Shown here: piece by piece, positions 37,726 to 49,066 of the stretch
Position numbering within the stretch: position 1 is the first letter of the stretch
Layout of the letters: every line of letters begins with the position of its first letter
NCBI RefSeq assembly: GCF_030463565.1
Contig: NC_134643.1
Location: forward strand, 82,395,721-82,459,720
DNA length: 64,000 nucleotides
Origin: Pelecanus crispus
Lineage: Eukaryota > Chordata > Aves > Pelecaniformes > Pelecanidae
Direction: 5' to 3'
Program-made: the position numbers and the translations under genes
The notes under the pieces: model-generated
What the model was told of the DNA's origin: nothing
The model's database searches: none
Seen by the model: the letters and a program-made list of their open reading frames with translations, nothing else

Positions 37726-38220
37726 CCTTATCTTCCTTATCTTCATGAAGAATTTAATTTATTTCCAATCACATGCAAGACAAATTATGACAAGTTTCCC
37801 TTAGAAGGAACTCTTCTAGAAGACACTTTTGGTGGTGTTTCTACAAGAAATCCATGCTGCAGTTAGCAAAGTTGGCAGTTAGCTGGTTAGCAAATCCTGC
37901 CATGCTGCACCTGGTGGTCTTCTGATACTGTTCTTTGATGGACAAGATCATCTCATGACTTCATAGGACTTGTGATTACAAGAGAAATCCTCAAGGTTTT
38001 GGAGTTTCCTGAAGCTCATTCCTATGCTCCTTCCCTGATCTTTCCATTTGTTGCTACATTCACAATGACCTAGATCTGATGCTGTTACTACCTGCTTAGT
38101 GGATGGTGAGGCCTGACAAAAACACATTGAGTAAGTCAGTTCTTGCCTTGGGAAATCATAGCTTGCTGCTGAATGTTTGCTGATAGCACATCTTGGTGGA
38201 GGGGCACTCAAAATACTCAT
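37726..38220. other. Spacer between CR1 copies 2 and 3
   Basis: About 495 bases of AT-rich sequence without a supportable gene or repeat. The minus-strand frame at 37,948-38,220 has no recognisable domain. Confidence 0.55.
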
Positions 38221-39965
38221 GATGACCTTGTATCAACAGACGAGGAGAAGGCTGAGGTACTCAACAACTTCTTTGCCTCAGTCTTCACTGGCAACCTCTC
38301 TCCTCACCCCTCCTGAGTCGATGGACCACAAGATGGGGACCAGGGGGGTATAGCCCCTCCCACTGTAAGGGAAGATCAGGTTTGAGACCACCTAAAGAAT
38401 CTCAATATACACAAGTCTATGGGACCAGATGAGATGCACCCCAGAGTCCTGAGGGAATTGGCTGATGTAGTTGCCAAGCCACTCTCCATGATATTTGAAA
38501 AGTCATGGCAGTCAGGTGAAGTCCCTGGGGACTGGAAGAAGGGGAATGTCGTGCCTAAAGGGAAGAAAGGAGGACCCTGGGAACTACCAACCTGTCAGCC
38601 TCACCTCTGTGCCTGGGAAGATCATGGAGCAGATCCTCCTAGAAGCTATGCTCAAGCACATGGAGGACAGGGAGGTGATTCGAGACAGCCAGCATGGATT
38701 CACCAAGGGCAAGTCCTGCCTGACCAACTTAGGGGCTTTTTCTATGAAGGAGTGACTGCATCAGTGGACAAGGGAAAAGCAATGGATGTCATCTATTTGG
38801 ACTTCTGTAAAGCATTCGACACGGTCCCCCACAACATCCTTCTCTCTAAATTGGGGAGATATGAGTTTGATGGGTGGACTGTTCAGTGGATAAGGAATTG
38901 GCTGGATGGTCACATCCAGAGGGTCGTGGTCAATGGCTCGATGTCCACATGGAGACTGGTGACAAGTGGAGTCCCTCAGGGGTCCGTACTGGGACCGGTG
39001 TTGTTTAATATCTTCATCAATGACATAGACAGTGGGATCAAGTGCACCCTCAGCAAGTTTGCAGACGACACCAAGCTGAGTGGTGTGGTTGACATGCCAG
39101 AAGGATGAGATGTCATCCAAAGAGACCTGGACAAGCTGGAGAGGTGGGCCTGTGTGAACCGCATGAGGTTCAACAAGGCCAAGTGCAAGGTCCTGTACCT
39201 GGGACGGGGCAACCCCCAATATCAATACAGGCTGGGGGATGAAGGGATTGAGAGCAGCCCTGCGGAGAAGGACTTGGGGGTACTGGTAGATGAAAAGCTG
39301 GACATGAGCCAACAATGTGCGCTTGCAGCCCAGAAAGCCAACCGTATCCTGGGCTGCATCAAAAGAAGTGTGGCCAGCAGGTCGAGGGAGGTGATTCTGC
39401 CCCTCTACTCTGCTCTGGTGGGACCTCACCTGGAGTACTGCGTCCAGCTCTGGGGCCCTCAGCACAAGAAGGACATGTACCCTGTTGGAGCGGGTCCAGA
39501 GGAGGGCCACAAAAATGACTCGAGGGCTGGAGCACCTCTCCTACGAGGACAGGCTGAGAGAGTTGGGGTTGTTCAGCCTAGAGAAGAGAAGGCTGCGAGG
39601 AGACCTTATTGCAGCCTTTCAGTACTTAAAGGGGGCCTATAGGAAAGATGGGGGCAATCTTTTTAGCAAGGCCTGTTGTGACAGGACAAGGAATAATGGA
39701 TTTAAACTAAAGAAGAATAGATTTAGACTAGACATAAGAAAGAAATCTTTTACGGTGAGGGTGGTGAAGCACTGGAACAGGTTGCCCAGAGAGGTAGTGG
39801 AGGCCCCATCCCTAGAAACATTCAAGGTCAGGTTGGACGGGGCTCTGAGCAACCTGATCTGGTTAAAGCTGTCCCTGCTCACTGCAGGGGGGTTGGGCTA
39901 GATGGCCTCTAAAGGTCTCTCCCAACCCAAAGCATTCTATAATTCTATGATTCTATGGTTCTGTG
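38221..39965 (+). mobile_element. CR1 LINE, 5'-truncated copy 3 (longest)
   Basis: The copy begins inside ORF2 (GAGGAGAAGGCTGAGGTACT, giving EKAEVLNNFFASVFTGNLS) and runs to an intact 3' end with four octamers (ATTCTATA ATTCTATG ATTCTATG GTTCTGTG) at 39,934-39,965. The 3' region GGTTGGGCTAGATGGCCTCTAAAGGTCTCTCCCAACCC is characteristic of avian CR1. At about 1.75 kb it is the longest of the three copies and lies in the same orientation as copy 1. No convincing target-site duplication was found. Confidence 0.94.
38236..39901 (+). pseudogene. CR1 reverse-transcriptase gene remnant (copy 3)
   Basis: This remnant covers the reverse-transcriptase palm and the whole C-terminus of CR1 ORF2 in several frames. 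Blocks in order are [35 protein letters not shown] (from 38,419), [18 protein letters not shown] (after a frameshift near 38,575), [20 protein letters not shown] (back in the first frame by 38,761), the catalytic FADD (39,058-39,069), then a TGA stop at 39,106. A further frameshift lies near 39,475. The catalytic aspartates are present but the gene is broken and lacks the endonuclease. The strong antisense frame over 38,761-39,510 is only a shadow. Confidence 0.88.
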
Positions 39966-41660
39966 ACATGCGTATGTATTAATATGCAGTCTATTCACTG
40001 TGCAAAACCATCTCTGCTCAGGTAGTATTACCAAATGGTTGCGTCAGTGCTACTCCTGCATACTTTTACCCCTGGGCAAGCAGAAAGATTTTGCTAGATG
40101 GCAACTCTTGTCTTAGCTGTGGGTGTGGACATCTGCTTAAGTAAAGCTAAGCTATATTGCTTTTATTTTTTTTACCATTAATCTCATCATATGGTGTGAA
40201 AATGGGTGTCTCCCACCAGCTGCCTTCCTTCCCCACTGCAATTTGTTCAGGCCACACCCTTATCTCTCCATCGTGGCAATAGTGCTGGTCGTGGTCACAT
40301 GTTGATGGTGCTGTCTGAACATGTTACACCACACTGCAGTGTTCACAGTGGCCAGCCATAAAGCGGATGGCTGGCTAGCACTGCTGCATTTTCAAATCCT
40401 TAAAGGCTCAGGCTTGGGGAAGCTTTGGCTTGTGGTTAAAAAAAAAAGACACATGCACACACACATGCACACACACTTGCACACATGCTTTTTTTCTGAA
40501 GGGACCACTGTGGGCCTATTTATCCTTTCCTCCCACCCACTCATCCCTTCTGACACTCTCTGTAGCTGAGACCACTTTTGTTTAACTGAATTTTCTGGTG
40601 AAGTGTGTTTTCCAGGCACTTCAGAGTAGTAGGTGTTACTGTATGTATAGTGCCTTAACACTTCTATTGAGACTCACTAGTAAGTAGAATACTGTTGCAT
40701 CCTTCAGTCCGCAAAACTGTGACCATGCACACCCCTCATACAAGTATCTGCAGTGTACCAGAAAGAAGTTTCACCTTGTGTTGGCCATAGAAGTCCCTGA
40801 GCCCTTCTGCTGAAAGCTGCACTGCTTGTCTTCTGAACCTCTGTGGCAAAGGGAGGTCCAGGGAGATTTTTTCACTTGTGGCTGATGAAATGGTACCTAG
40901 CTTTGATGTCCAATTGCCCATTTAGCTCTGAGTGGCCAGAGTCAATGAGGTTATATGAAGGACCATTGCAGAAGCTCATGACTCTGACTGAAAGCCAGGA
41001 GCAACTCAATGCTCTGACAATGATTATTTACCATTTTCCCATGTTACATGCTGTATTTGGTCATGTTCAGTAACTCTGTAGTAATCAGACAAGATGGAAT
41101 GGCAGCTTGTCAGCTGATTTAATTAAAACCACATTGCTTTTTTTTTATTGCCTCTCACACATCATTAATATTCTGTCTAAGACGCGCCTGCAATCTAAAG
41201 ATTGGAATCAGTCTCATTGTGCTGTTTCCAAGCTTGAATTCCCAGACACACAAACCTGGGAAAGAGTTTTAAAGGGACAGGTAATAGTTAGAAGCTAATT
41301 TGATTACATTGAAATGGGCCAGTCATTGGTCCAAATAAATGCTTATTAAGGGACCAGTCTTTCAGGTTGCTTTTAAATACAGTGCAGGCTTTGCTTCCAT
41401 GGATATGAGTGGGAATAGAACATATTTAGGATTTCCCAGGAATCAGGTCTTTGCTCTGCAGACTTCTGCTCATTCAAATGGTTGGTTATGCAAATATATT
41501 AAAAAGACTTGAGTAAATAACACTGCACCCTTTTTAGCTTGGTTTATTATTTACATATTTAGCAACAGTGATGTATTGTCCCTTTTCTGGAGTGCCAGGT
41601 AGGATCCATTTCACAGTGACAGTATATCAGCCAGATATGAACTTGATTTACAACCAGATT
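39966..41660. other. Non-coding stretch downstream of the minus-strand gene
   Basis: No exon is supported. It contains a CA-rich microsatellite at 40,449-40,488 and AT-rich spacer. A second AATAAA on the minus strand (plus-strand TTTATT at 41,543-41,548) could be a minor distal polyadenylation signal for the gene above it, but no TG-rich element follows it clearly. Confidence 0.5.
40449..40488. repeat. Interrupted (CA)n microsatellite
   Basis: CACATGCACACACACATGCACACACACTTGCACACATG: alternating CA with ATG and TTG interruptions, preceded by a short A run. Confidence 0.8.
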
Positions 41661-41678
41661 ACAACAACAACAACAACA
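41661..41678 (-). promoter_or_regulatory. TGT-repeat, probable polyadenylation downstream element
   Basis: Plus-strand (ACA)6 reads (TGT)6 on the minus strand, 32-50 bases after the AATAAA at 41,715-41,710. GU-rich sequence at this distance is what CstF binds in vertebrate 3'-end formation. It may instead be a plain trinucleotide microsatellite that happens to lie there. Confidence 0.5.
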
Positions 41679-41689
41679 GAAATCTAGCA

Positions 41690-42698
41690 TTTAAAATTAT
41701 ATACAGCAGTTTATTTAAACAGCAATTAACTTTCATCAACAGTATGTGCATTTTTGTTTTCTTTAAGAAACCTGCCATTCTCAATCACAGCTGCAACCCT
41801 CCTGCAGCACCCTGTTACTCAGTGACTTGAACCGAGCTTTACAGATATTTCACAGCCAATTACCATACAGGTTTCTTATGTTAAAATTAAGGCAACTGGA
41901 GTCAACAACCACTGCTGAATGAAGGTAAAAGCTTGAGAACACTTTGCATAACAGTCATCAGCGTAGCTGATAGCTATTACAGTGTTCTTGTGCAGTAAGC
42001 CTACGCAGATACTATCTCTCTTGCCTGTCTGTTCCAACATGCATCTCATCTCATTTGCAACCCTTTGCTTTAATTAGCTGAAGTCTTTGCTTCAGTCTTT
42101 CATATGTCAACCAGCCTGTGTACACTTCCATATTTTTAATCAGTAGCCTGTTGTCTTTACTTTGTCATTCGCACTAGCATATAAATCTGCCCTTCTTATG
42201 ATCCTCACTGCTTGGTAGAAGTCAAAACATGCTGTTTAATTTTCCTGTTCACTGATTTCCATTTGTTTCATGTTCAAATGCTGGCTCTTTTCCCCCTTTT
42301 GGGCATGCTGTGAGCATTAAACTTAGTGATTAAATGCCAAAAAACCAGTCCTTTTCCCCTTCTGTGCCCACGAACAGGTCATCCTAACCCTTGCTCGGAT
42401 GCTTACCACAACAGTGCGCCCCGTGCGTGTGCAGTCAGCCTAAATGGGACTCGCTGCATGGGACCACCATAGGCTGACAGAGGTTAGCTAACGATGGCTA
42501 ATAAAACAGGTGCAAAACTTATGTGCTCTCTTAGGGTCGTGACTGGCTTCCTGCTGCTTCTTCTCATTTTTTTAATTTAATCTACTACAGCAGAATATTT
42601 CATTTCACCCATGACACAGCCAAATCCTGAGACACCAAGACTTAAAAATAACTGGACGTACAAGAATGAGAGGGTGGCATGTGGCTGTCCTCCAGCTT
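41690..42698 (-). other. Probable 3' UTR of the minus-strand gene
   Basis: This interval runs from the stop codon of the terminal exon (42,699) to the inferred cleavage site 10-30 bases after AATAAA. It is AT-rich, with no open frame continuing from the exon. It holds ATTAAA-type hexamers on the minus strand (plus TTTAAT near 42,128, 42,235 and 42,572) that could serve as alternative signals. Extent is inferred from signals, not from transcript data. Confidence 0.45.
41710..41715 (-). terminator. AATAAA polyadenylation signal
   Basis: Plus-strand TTTATT reads AATAAA on the minus strand. It lies about 985 bases after the stop codon of the terminal exon and is followed at a suitable distance by a TGT repeat. 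The combination makes it the best 3'-end candidate here. Confidence 0.5.
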
Positions 42699-42854
42699 TC
42701 AAATTTTCTGGTTCACCGAGGGAGAGTCCGAGGTTGTCTGTAGCTGTCTGACAGGTGGGGTGGCTGGCCCTGACATCTGTGCCTGTGGCTGATCCCCGAA
42801 CTGAGCCTGGAGCATGTTCAGGATGTCATCTAGCTTCTGGTCCATCTGCATGAC
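42699..42854 (-). CDS. Probable last coding exon of an unidentified gene; C-terminal coiled coil, KCNQ1-like spacing
   Basis: Seen: on the minus strand a pyrimidine-rich stretch CTTTCTTCCTTACCAG ends at 42,855, a strong 3' splice site. The next base opens a frame of 51 codons closed by TGA at 42,701-42,699; the other two frames stop within 9 codons. The peptide starts VMQMDQKLDDILNMLQAQF, with hydrophobics at 1, 4, 8, 11 and 15, a clean heptad pattern of a short coiled coil. It continues as a Gln/Pro/Ser/Thr-rich polar tail ending VNQKI. Known family: the C-terminal assembly helix of KCNQ1 potassium channels contains VTQLDQRLALITDML, with the same register and similar residues, and to my recollection its last exon begins at that valine in phase 0. 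Against this, the rest of the tail does not match my memory of KCNQ1. Inference: last exon of a KCNQ1-like channel or another coiled-coil protein. No upstream exon is found, so the exon itself is also unproven. Confidence 0.55.
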   Translation of the reverse strand, partial: VMQMDQKLDDILNMLQAQFGDQPQAQMSGPATPPVRQLQTTSDSPSVNQKI

Positions 42855-45800
42855 CTGGTAAGGAAGAAAGCAGAGCTGTCAAATGCTTGCACATGCTTCT
42901 GGTGAGAGGCACTCACTGGCCAAAAGCTCTGGGAGAACAAAGCCTGGCAAGGAGCGCTGGCATCTGAGAATCACCAGTTTCTCCAAGTTTTGTCTAACCT
43001 GTTGCTCTGGAAAGGTTGAATGATGCTATGAAGTCACAGGGAAGGGTGTAAAGCCACGTGTAATGGCAGCAGGACAGGACATTGACGGCCCAAGCACTTG
43101 ACCGCTTGAGTCAGCCACTTTGTCTCTCAGCCTTTTCCCAGGGTTGCCAACTTCTCTTGGTGATGATGCATCCTGCAAGTATCTGCCCTGAGACTCTCTT
43201 TCGCTCTTTGGTTTATCGTGTTTTTTCCCACTACCTCTCCCAGTGCTTCACCACCCTTTGTTGTAGGACATCATGTTTTCCATTACTGTCTTGGGAAGTG
43301 AAACAGCTCCCCTCCCTTCACACTGTAAATAGATGCCTCTGTGATACATGTTACAGTCAGAGATCCTACCAGATACGGTGTTTATTCCCATGCATTGTTA
43401 GGAGGATAGCCTACTAAAACCACATAATAATACCAATGACTTCATTAAAACAAAGAACAACCATTCTATAGGAAGCTTGACATGCTAATCCCTCCTCTCA
43501 TTTCTTTGCTTTCCAGCTGAAATTTCTCAGGCATAGTCCCTAGGCAGAGGAGTCTTTTCTAGTTATTATTATTTTTAAACAGGGAAAGGCAAATCTGGAT
43601 ATTTAAAGGGACACTGCTCTCATACTTTCTACTGCTTTTTGAAATCCTGGCCTTTATCTAGGAGCTCCAAGCACACATTATCCCATTGTGCTGGTAGGGC
43701 TTGCCTTCACTGCAAATGGCATCCCGCTCACCTTAGCATAAGCTGGTGGGACAGGCTGGGGACTGTTGACTGCTCTAGTTTGCTCTAAAGGCAAAACTTT
43801 TGGTCAACATCCTGTAAGCATCTGGGATCGCTTCTAAGGATGCTTGAATACAGTGCAGCTTTGTGTAATAGATGAGCCCAAGAAAAATGAGCATTTTGAA
43901 GAACATTGGATGGTTCACTTTACAGTTATCTGCTGTGAAACTCTGAGCCTCTGAAAACTGTGATCTGTCCCAGTGGGTCTAATAAACTGATAGCAAACCT
44001 TTTAAAGTGATATCAGATCTAAACTGAGCTTTCAATAAAAAGGGAGACAGAGAGAATAAGAGAGAGAGAGAAGGATTCCAGCCTTTTTCTGTGCAAAGAT
44101 AACTTTGGAAATAGCCATTGGCAGCATGGACTGAAAGTTTAGCAGGCTGAGATTGCTTTAAAAACCAAGGCAAAGAAAATCACCTTATCCGTTTTCCCCT
44201 CCTCTGCCTTTTCTCACTCCGAGTGTCTGCTCCCCTGGGGGCCCCTCAAACCTCAAGGTACCAGGAGCTTATTCAAGTTATATCATTTTGGCAACCACTG
44301 TTCTCTCCCATATACAACCTGCTGGGGGAAGGAGGAATGGAGTATCTCTCCTAACTCATGAAGGGAGAAATGTGCTCGTCTCTCATTTCTACTTCCATGA
44401 CTACTGTCTTTAGTAGAAAAGCCTCTCTCCCTGTCTCTTCTTCGGTGTGGGTGCGGGTTATCTGAGGCAGTATTTTCAAGCAGTGAGGAGGGAGTATTTA
44501 GGGTAAGGGCTAGATAGTATAGCCCTTCACTACGATTTCTGCCTGAGTGCTTTCAGATGCATGGCTGGCACTGCCTGAGCAGTGACCAGGGCGGGCAGGG
44601 TGTGTGGGCATGGGAGGATGGGGGGCTGCTCACTGCATCCCCCCTGGGTGCAGGGTGGTTGGTGCCAAGCCTGCCTTGGGATGAGTTACTGTTGAACAGC
44701 AACTCCAGTAGATATTGACTGTATTTGGTTGAGAGGAAGGGACCCTGTCAGAGGCTGTGTCCGGCAGAGGTGTAGCCACCTCCCGGCCAGCCTGATCCTG
44801 CACCCTCAGTAACATCTCTGCTTTTTTCCGTATCTAATGAGCTGCTAGGAGAGAGTGGTCGATGCTGCTGTGGCAGGTCTCTCTCTCTGTTGTGGTTACC
44901 GAGAGAAGCACGGACAGTGCTCTAATGTTGGGCACAATAGCTGCATATTCTGCTCAGCATTAAGTTGGTTGGAAGTCTGGAAGTCCCTAGTGGTTTAAGG
45001 GTTAAGCAGCATGGAATTAATTTAAAAACCACAGCCTTTATTTTCTCCTCCATTCTTGAAAAGCCTGTTTGGCTGATGCTGGTAATGACTCAACAGAATC
45101 TTTCTTAAGCAGAAATGTTGCACAGAGCAGAAACTAAAGCAGAACTAATACATTACAGTAGAGTAAAAAGAGGTGTAGGCAGGGAAATGGGATCAGGCAG
45201 ATGAAAGACCTTTTGGGGCTTTCTTTTGTGAGGCTTTGTTGATTTTGATCTGCACACTTGATCTTAGATAAGCTATGCCTGCATATTCCATATCATTTAA
45301 ACTTGCTGTATTTCCCCATATTTTGCCAGCTCAGTGAAAGAATGTGATGGGGAATAATTTTATGCACTTTTCTTTCCAGGAGAGGAGGAGGGTGGAGAAC
45401 GTAAATATTCATTTGTAGGGAGGGAAAAAGAGAAATTCATACATAAGGGAGTAGATAACACTACGCTTCTGTCACACCTTCCACACAAGGATCTGCAAAT
45501 ATTTCCTGACCATCCTGAACATTAACAAACGAAGCTGCTTGGTTCTCCTGTGTTAACCGTATACATGGGAGGGTTTTAATGGTAATTTCTGAGATTAGAA
45601 GCAGGACCCTGCAAAATTAAGTGACCCGTAAGAAGTTGTGGTCAGTGGCAGATCTCTTCTAATCCTTAGCTTTGTATTTTATACACAGGATCAAGCCACC
45701 ACTCTCTGGCTTCAGATGCTCTCAAATATGCCTTACTTTGAACATGCAAGTAGGCTGGTAAAACTTCAGTCAGAAAGACAAATTCTTAAGTACCTTGTCG

Positions 45801-45879
45801 AATCAGAGCCTATTAAAAAGGGGTCAAATTTGGAGGCTGGTTAACTGTGATTAAGGAGTGACAAAAGGAGAGCTGTGGA

Positions 45880-45920
45880 CATTTCAAGGCTTGACTGAAG
45901 TCAATAGGATGACTTGCAGG
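45880..45920. repeat. Possible ancient sauropsid repeat fragment
   Basis: CTTGACTGAAGTCAATAGGATGACTTGCAGGG resembles the old-repeat phrase 'tgaagtcaatgggactactcgcagg'. Short, diverged match. Confidence 0.3.
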
Positions 45921-48444
45921 GTTAGAAGACTTTTTACATGGGTGAAGGTTTTTCACAAGAAAGTGCTGGTTTTAGGTTTTTCCAAAACCACCACCTAGCA
46001 GCTATTACTTTCCTGAAGCCCAAAAGGAACGAGTTGCCGGTTTTGAGTAACACACCCAGGCAAGCGTGCAGGCAAAGGGTTAAATTGTGCAACACGTTTT
46101 TCGGCTGCGTAAGGTGAGAAGCCATCCAGGGCTGGCTGCAGAGTTTCCAGAGAGATGCGATATGCCCCTCGAAGGCTCAGTGGAGACAGGTGAGTTTGGC
46201 AGCTGTCCACGGGCAAATGGCAACAAAACTTCTGTTCTCCCACATCACAAAAGCGCTCTGGAGATGATCTATAAAATTGTTAAAATGCTTTTATATCCTT
46301 TCAACTGCCCTGTAGAAAGGAGACTTGCAAAAGCAGTTTAAAGTATTACACTGTTGTTATTGGGGCTATGAGGTGAGTTGAAGGAGTGTTGAAACGTATA
46401 TTCATTTTAACATTGCCCTGTGGAAAGGGGCTGGACTCCATGGTGACACGCAGGACTGGTAGACCAAGAAAATGTCTTCCAACCAGCTCCAGTGAGTCAC
46501 AGCAAGCACTGAAGGGGAACTGGGTTGGTCAGCCTTTGGGATGCAGGGTGTTCTTGCCCTTCACCTTGATCATCAAGTTGGCTTTCAACACCTGTGTGCT
46601 ATTTGAGGTTGCTTTTGAGCCTGTTTGTAAAAGCTGGTGTCTTGACCCTTTATCTGAAATATCCCATTTTACCTCAGTGGGCTCCTGCTGCAGAAATGCC
46701 TTGTGGAGAAGGGGACCCTAGGAATGGCAGCAGCACAGAGAAGGAGGGCTGGATGATGCTGGGGATTTGCCACATGCTGGACAGATTCTGAAATCCCCTG
46801 AGAGCTTTTTTCTGACACGTTTTGCACATGCACACCATAAACAAAATACACGTGTGGAAAACTCAGCTGGAGTAGCCACATGGTGTCCCCCAAATCCATT
46901 CACTTTAAACCAGAAAAATCCCTCCCCCCAGGTTGTGCCTATCTTTTTAATACGATTTCTGGAGGCTGGGAAAGCCAGTATCAATTATGTGCACAACATA
47001 CTGACTTGAACTATTTCCAGAGGAGTAGCAGAAGGGGAAGATGGGCTGCTGGAGCACTGAAGTAAATCTGTAAACCCACAAACATGTTCATATGTTGCTA
47101 AGTAGGTGGGGCTTTGTATCAAAAGCTAAACCCCATAAATCAAATAAAGTTGCTGTCACCTCCTTAAGGTTCTGCTCTCTCCCTGCCTGTAGCAGTCCTA
47201 AATGAACTGATCAAAATGGCTGAGTTGTACAGACTTCATGCAGTTGCCTGCAACATGGCTGGGCTGCTGGTATTGGGGATGCAGGAGAAAATGGAGGAGG
47301 GAGAGAAGGCAGCCCAAATTTGTGTTACCAATCAAAATGTCATAGAGCAACAATAAGTTCTGCTTTTGGTTAAGCTGGATTGACTTTGGCTTCCTGTTTG
47401 CCTCACTCTATGAAGCAACTATGAAGCTGTGCCCAGAGGACAGCCCAAGGTGTCATGGCAGGGTTGGAGGGCTGTAAGAGCCACTGCATTGTTGAGCCCC
47501 TTTCCCTGCTATTGGAGCCGCTGTATGATGGGTGCTTTGGTTCTGAAAGCCCCACAAGACATCCAGGCTTCCTCTCCCACACTTGATTTGAGGGCTGTAA
47601 CACCAACTGCTTGGAAAAGAGTTGTCTGATGCATAGGATTTATTTTGTATGGAGAGAAGAGTGTATGTGAACCTTTGTCTGCCATGAGCTATTCTACTTG
47701 CATGTACTTATTTCTGAATATTCCCAGGTTGTTATCTGTGATAGATCACCTAAGGTCTAGTTCATAGGAGAAAATGGTATTAATTTAGTAAAATCAGATG
47801 TGAGTTAGTAGAACTAGTGCAATCCATTTTATGGACGCTTCCATTTCTGACTCGTGTAACATTGATTTAGCTTAAGCTCGTTATCCAGAAATTTGTGCCA
47901 TTTTCTCATGTTGATCAGGTCTGTCACATGATTTTTCTTCTCATACCAGATGGTGGACTGATTTGATTAGGTCCTGTAAAGCCTATATTTGGCTTTATAT
48001 GCACATCTGGTCTTGTAGCTTCTCTTTGCCTACAGTTACACCCAATTATTCAAACACACTAATTGCCTATCATACGGTTCGAAGTCTGAATTGTTTATTT
48101 TAGGAATTGCTTTATTTTTTAGCATGTCCCTGAGTGGTTTTATTGCTGTCCAGAGACTGCTGGTTCTGGGAAGGGAAATCTTTTCTCTACATCACTGCAT
48201 GCAAAACTGCCTCCCTCTTACCTTGTGTGTCCCCTGTTAGAGAAATTTCACTGAGGTGAAATGCTGAAGCCACTGAAGCATTTTTTTCTTCTTTTTAGCA
48301 TGGCCAGACAATGTGAATATTGATGTAGCCTGTTAGTAGTTGTCAGTGAGGAAGCAAATGGACACACCAGCCATAGAGACCACAACTGGCTTGGGGAGAT
48401 TTCTCTTGTGCAAGGTGTGGCTGTAGTGCAGACTCTGTGAGCCT

Positions 48445-48545
48445 GGTCCAACAAAGTGCTTATGGATGTATTAGCTTGAAGCATGTGAAGAGTCTTGCTG
48501 AGTTCACCAAATACTTAAGTGCTTTGCTGGACTGGAGCCAGAATG
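48445..48545. repeat. Ancient palindromic repeat copy
   Basis: The left arm TCCAACAAAGTGCTTATG and the right arm ACTTAAGTGCTTTGCTGGA are near-perfect reverse complements, separated by GCTTGAAGCATGTGAAGAGTC-type sequence. The whole follows the old sauropsid repeat phrase 'agcaaagcacttaagcatgtgctt ... ttaagtgctttgctgga'. It looks like a decayed non-autonomous palindromic element of about 100 bases. The arms are seen directly; the family link is from memory. Confidence 0.5.
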
Positions 48546-48740
48546 GTCAACAGTTTGCAAGACTATACCTTTAGGATAAGCTTTGGGAGTCTCCTAAAGT
48601 ACTTATACACACATATGCACTGAAATACCACCATTTTTTAAGTCTCTGAGGAATGATAATTGGCATCTAGCGTGGCATCCTTCATGAAACGACTTTGGCA
48701 TTAATATTAGCAGAGAACTGGCAGCTTGTCTCTTCTCTTA

Positions 48741-48767
48741 AAACAACAACAACAACAACAACAACAA
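48741..48767. repeat. (AAC)n microsatellite
   Basis: A near-perfect array of AAC for about 27 bases, preceded by TCTTCTCTTA. It reads TTG/GTT on the other strand. It is similar in type to the ACA array at 41,661. Confidence 0.85.
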
Positions 48768-49020
48768 GAAGGCTTTGATGAACAGGCTCCCATTAACTGA
48801 CTGTTTTTGGGATGAGTTGTAACAGATTTGGAATTGGCCTGGTTCCTAAAACAATGCTGTATCCCAAAGCAAGGTTGCCAGGTGGCACGCACACAGCGAA
48901 ACATCTCACTGTGGTATGTCAATGTCTCGTAGCCAACTGCCAGCACTCCCTGCCCCAACACTGAGCTGTGCAGCTCCTCGCTCTGTTCTGCTGAGGGTGC
49001 AAATAGCGCAGAAAGACCAG

Positions 49021-49066
49021 CTTCAGTCAATGGGAGCTTTTGCCACTAACCTCAGGGGTCAAGTAA
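49021..49066. repeat. Ancient sauropsid repeat fragment
   Basis: TTCAGTCAATGGGAGCTTTTGCCACTAACCTCAGGGGTCAAG follows the old-repeat phrase 'gaagtcaatgggagttttgccattgacttcagtggggccag'. Likely related to the fragments near 26,445 and 48,445. Confidence 0.45.

Noticed and set aside
37085..37804. 239-codon plus-strand open frame
   Set aside because: Antisense shadow of the CR1 copy 2 reverse-transcriptase remnant.
38761..39510. 249-codon minus-strand open frame, the longest in the window
   Set aside because: Antisense shadow of CR1 copy 3; CR1 coding sequence commonly leaves the opposite strand open.
46087..46200. Possible plus-strand exon ending in a consensus donor (GGAGACAG|GTGAGT near 46,190)
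   Set aside because: No matching acceptor or recognisable peptide; a lone donor consensus occurs by chance every few kilobases.
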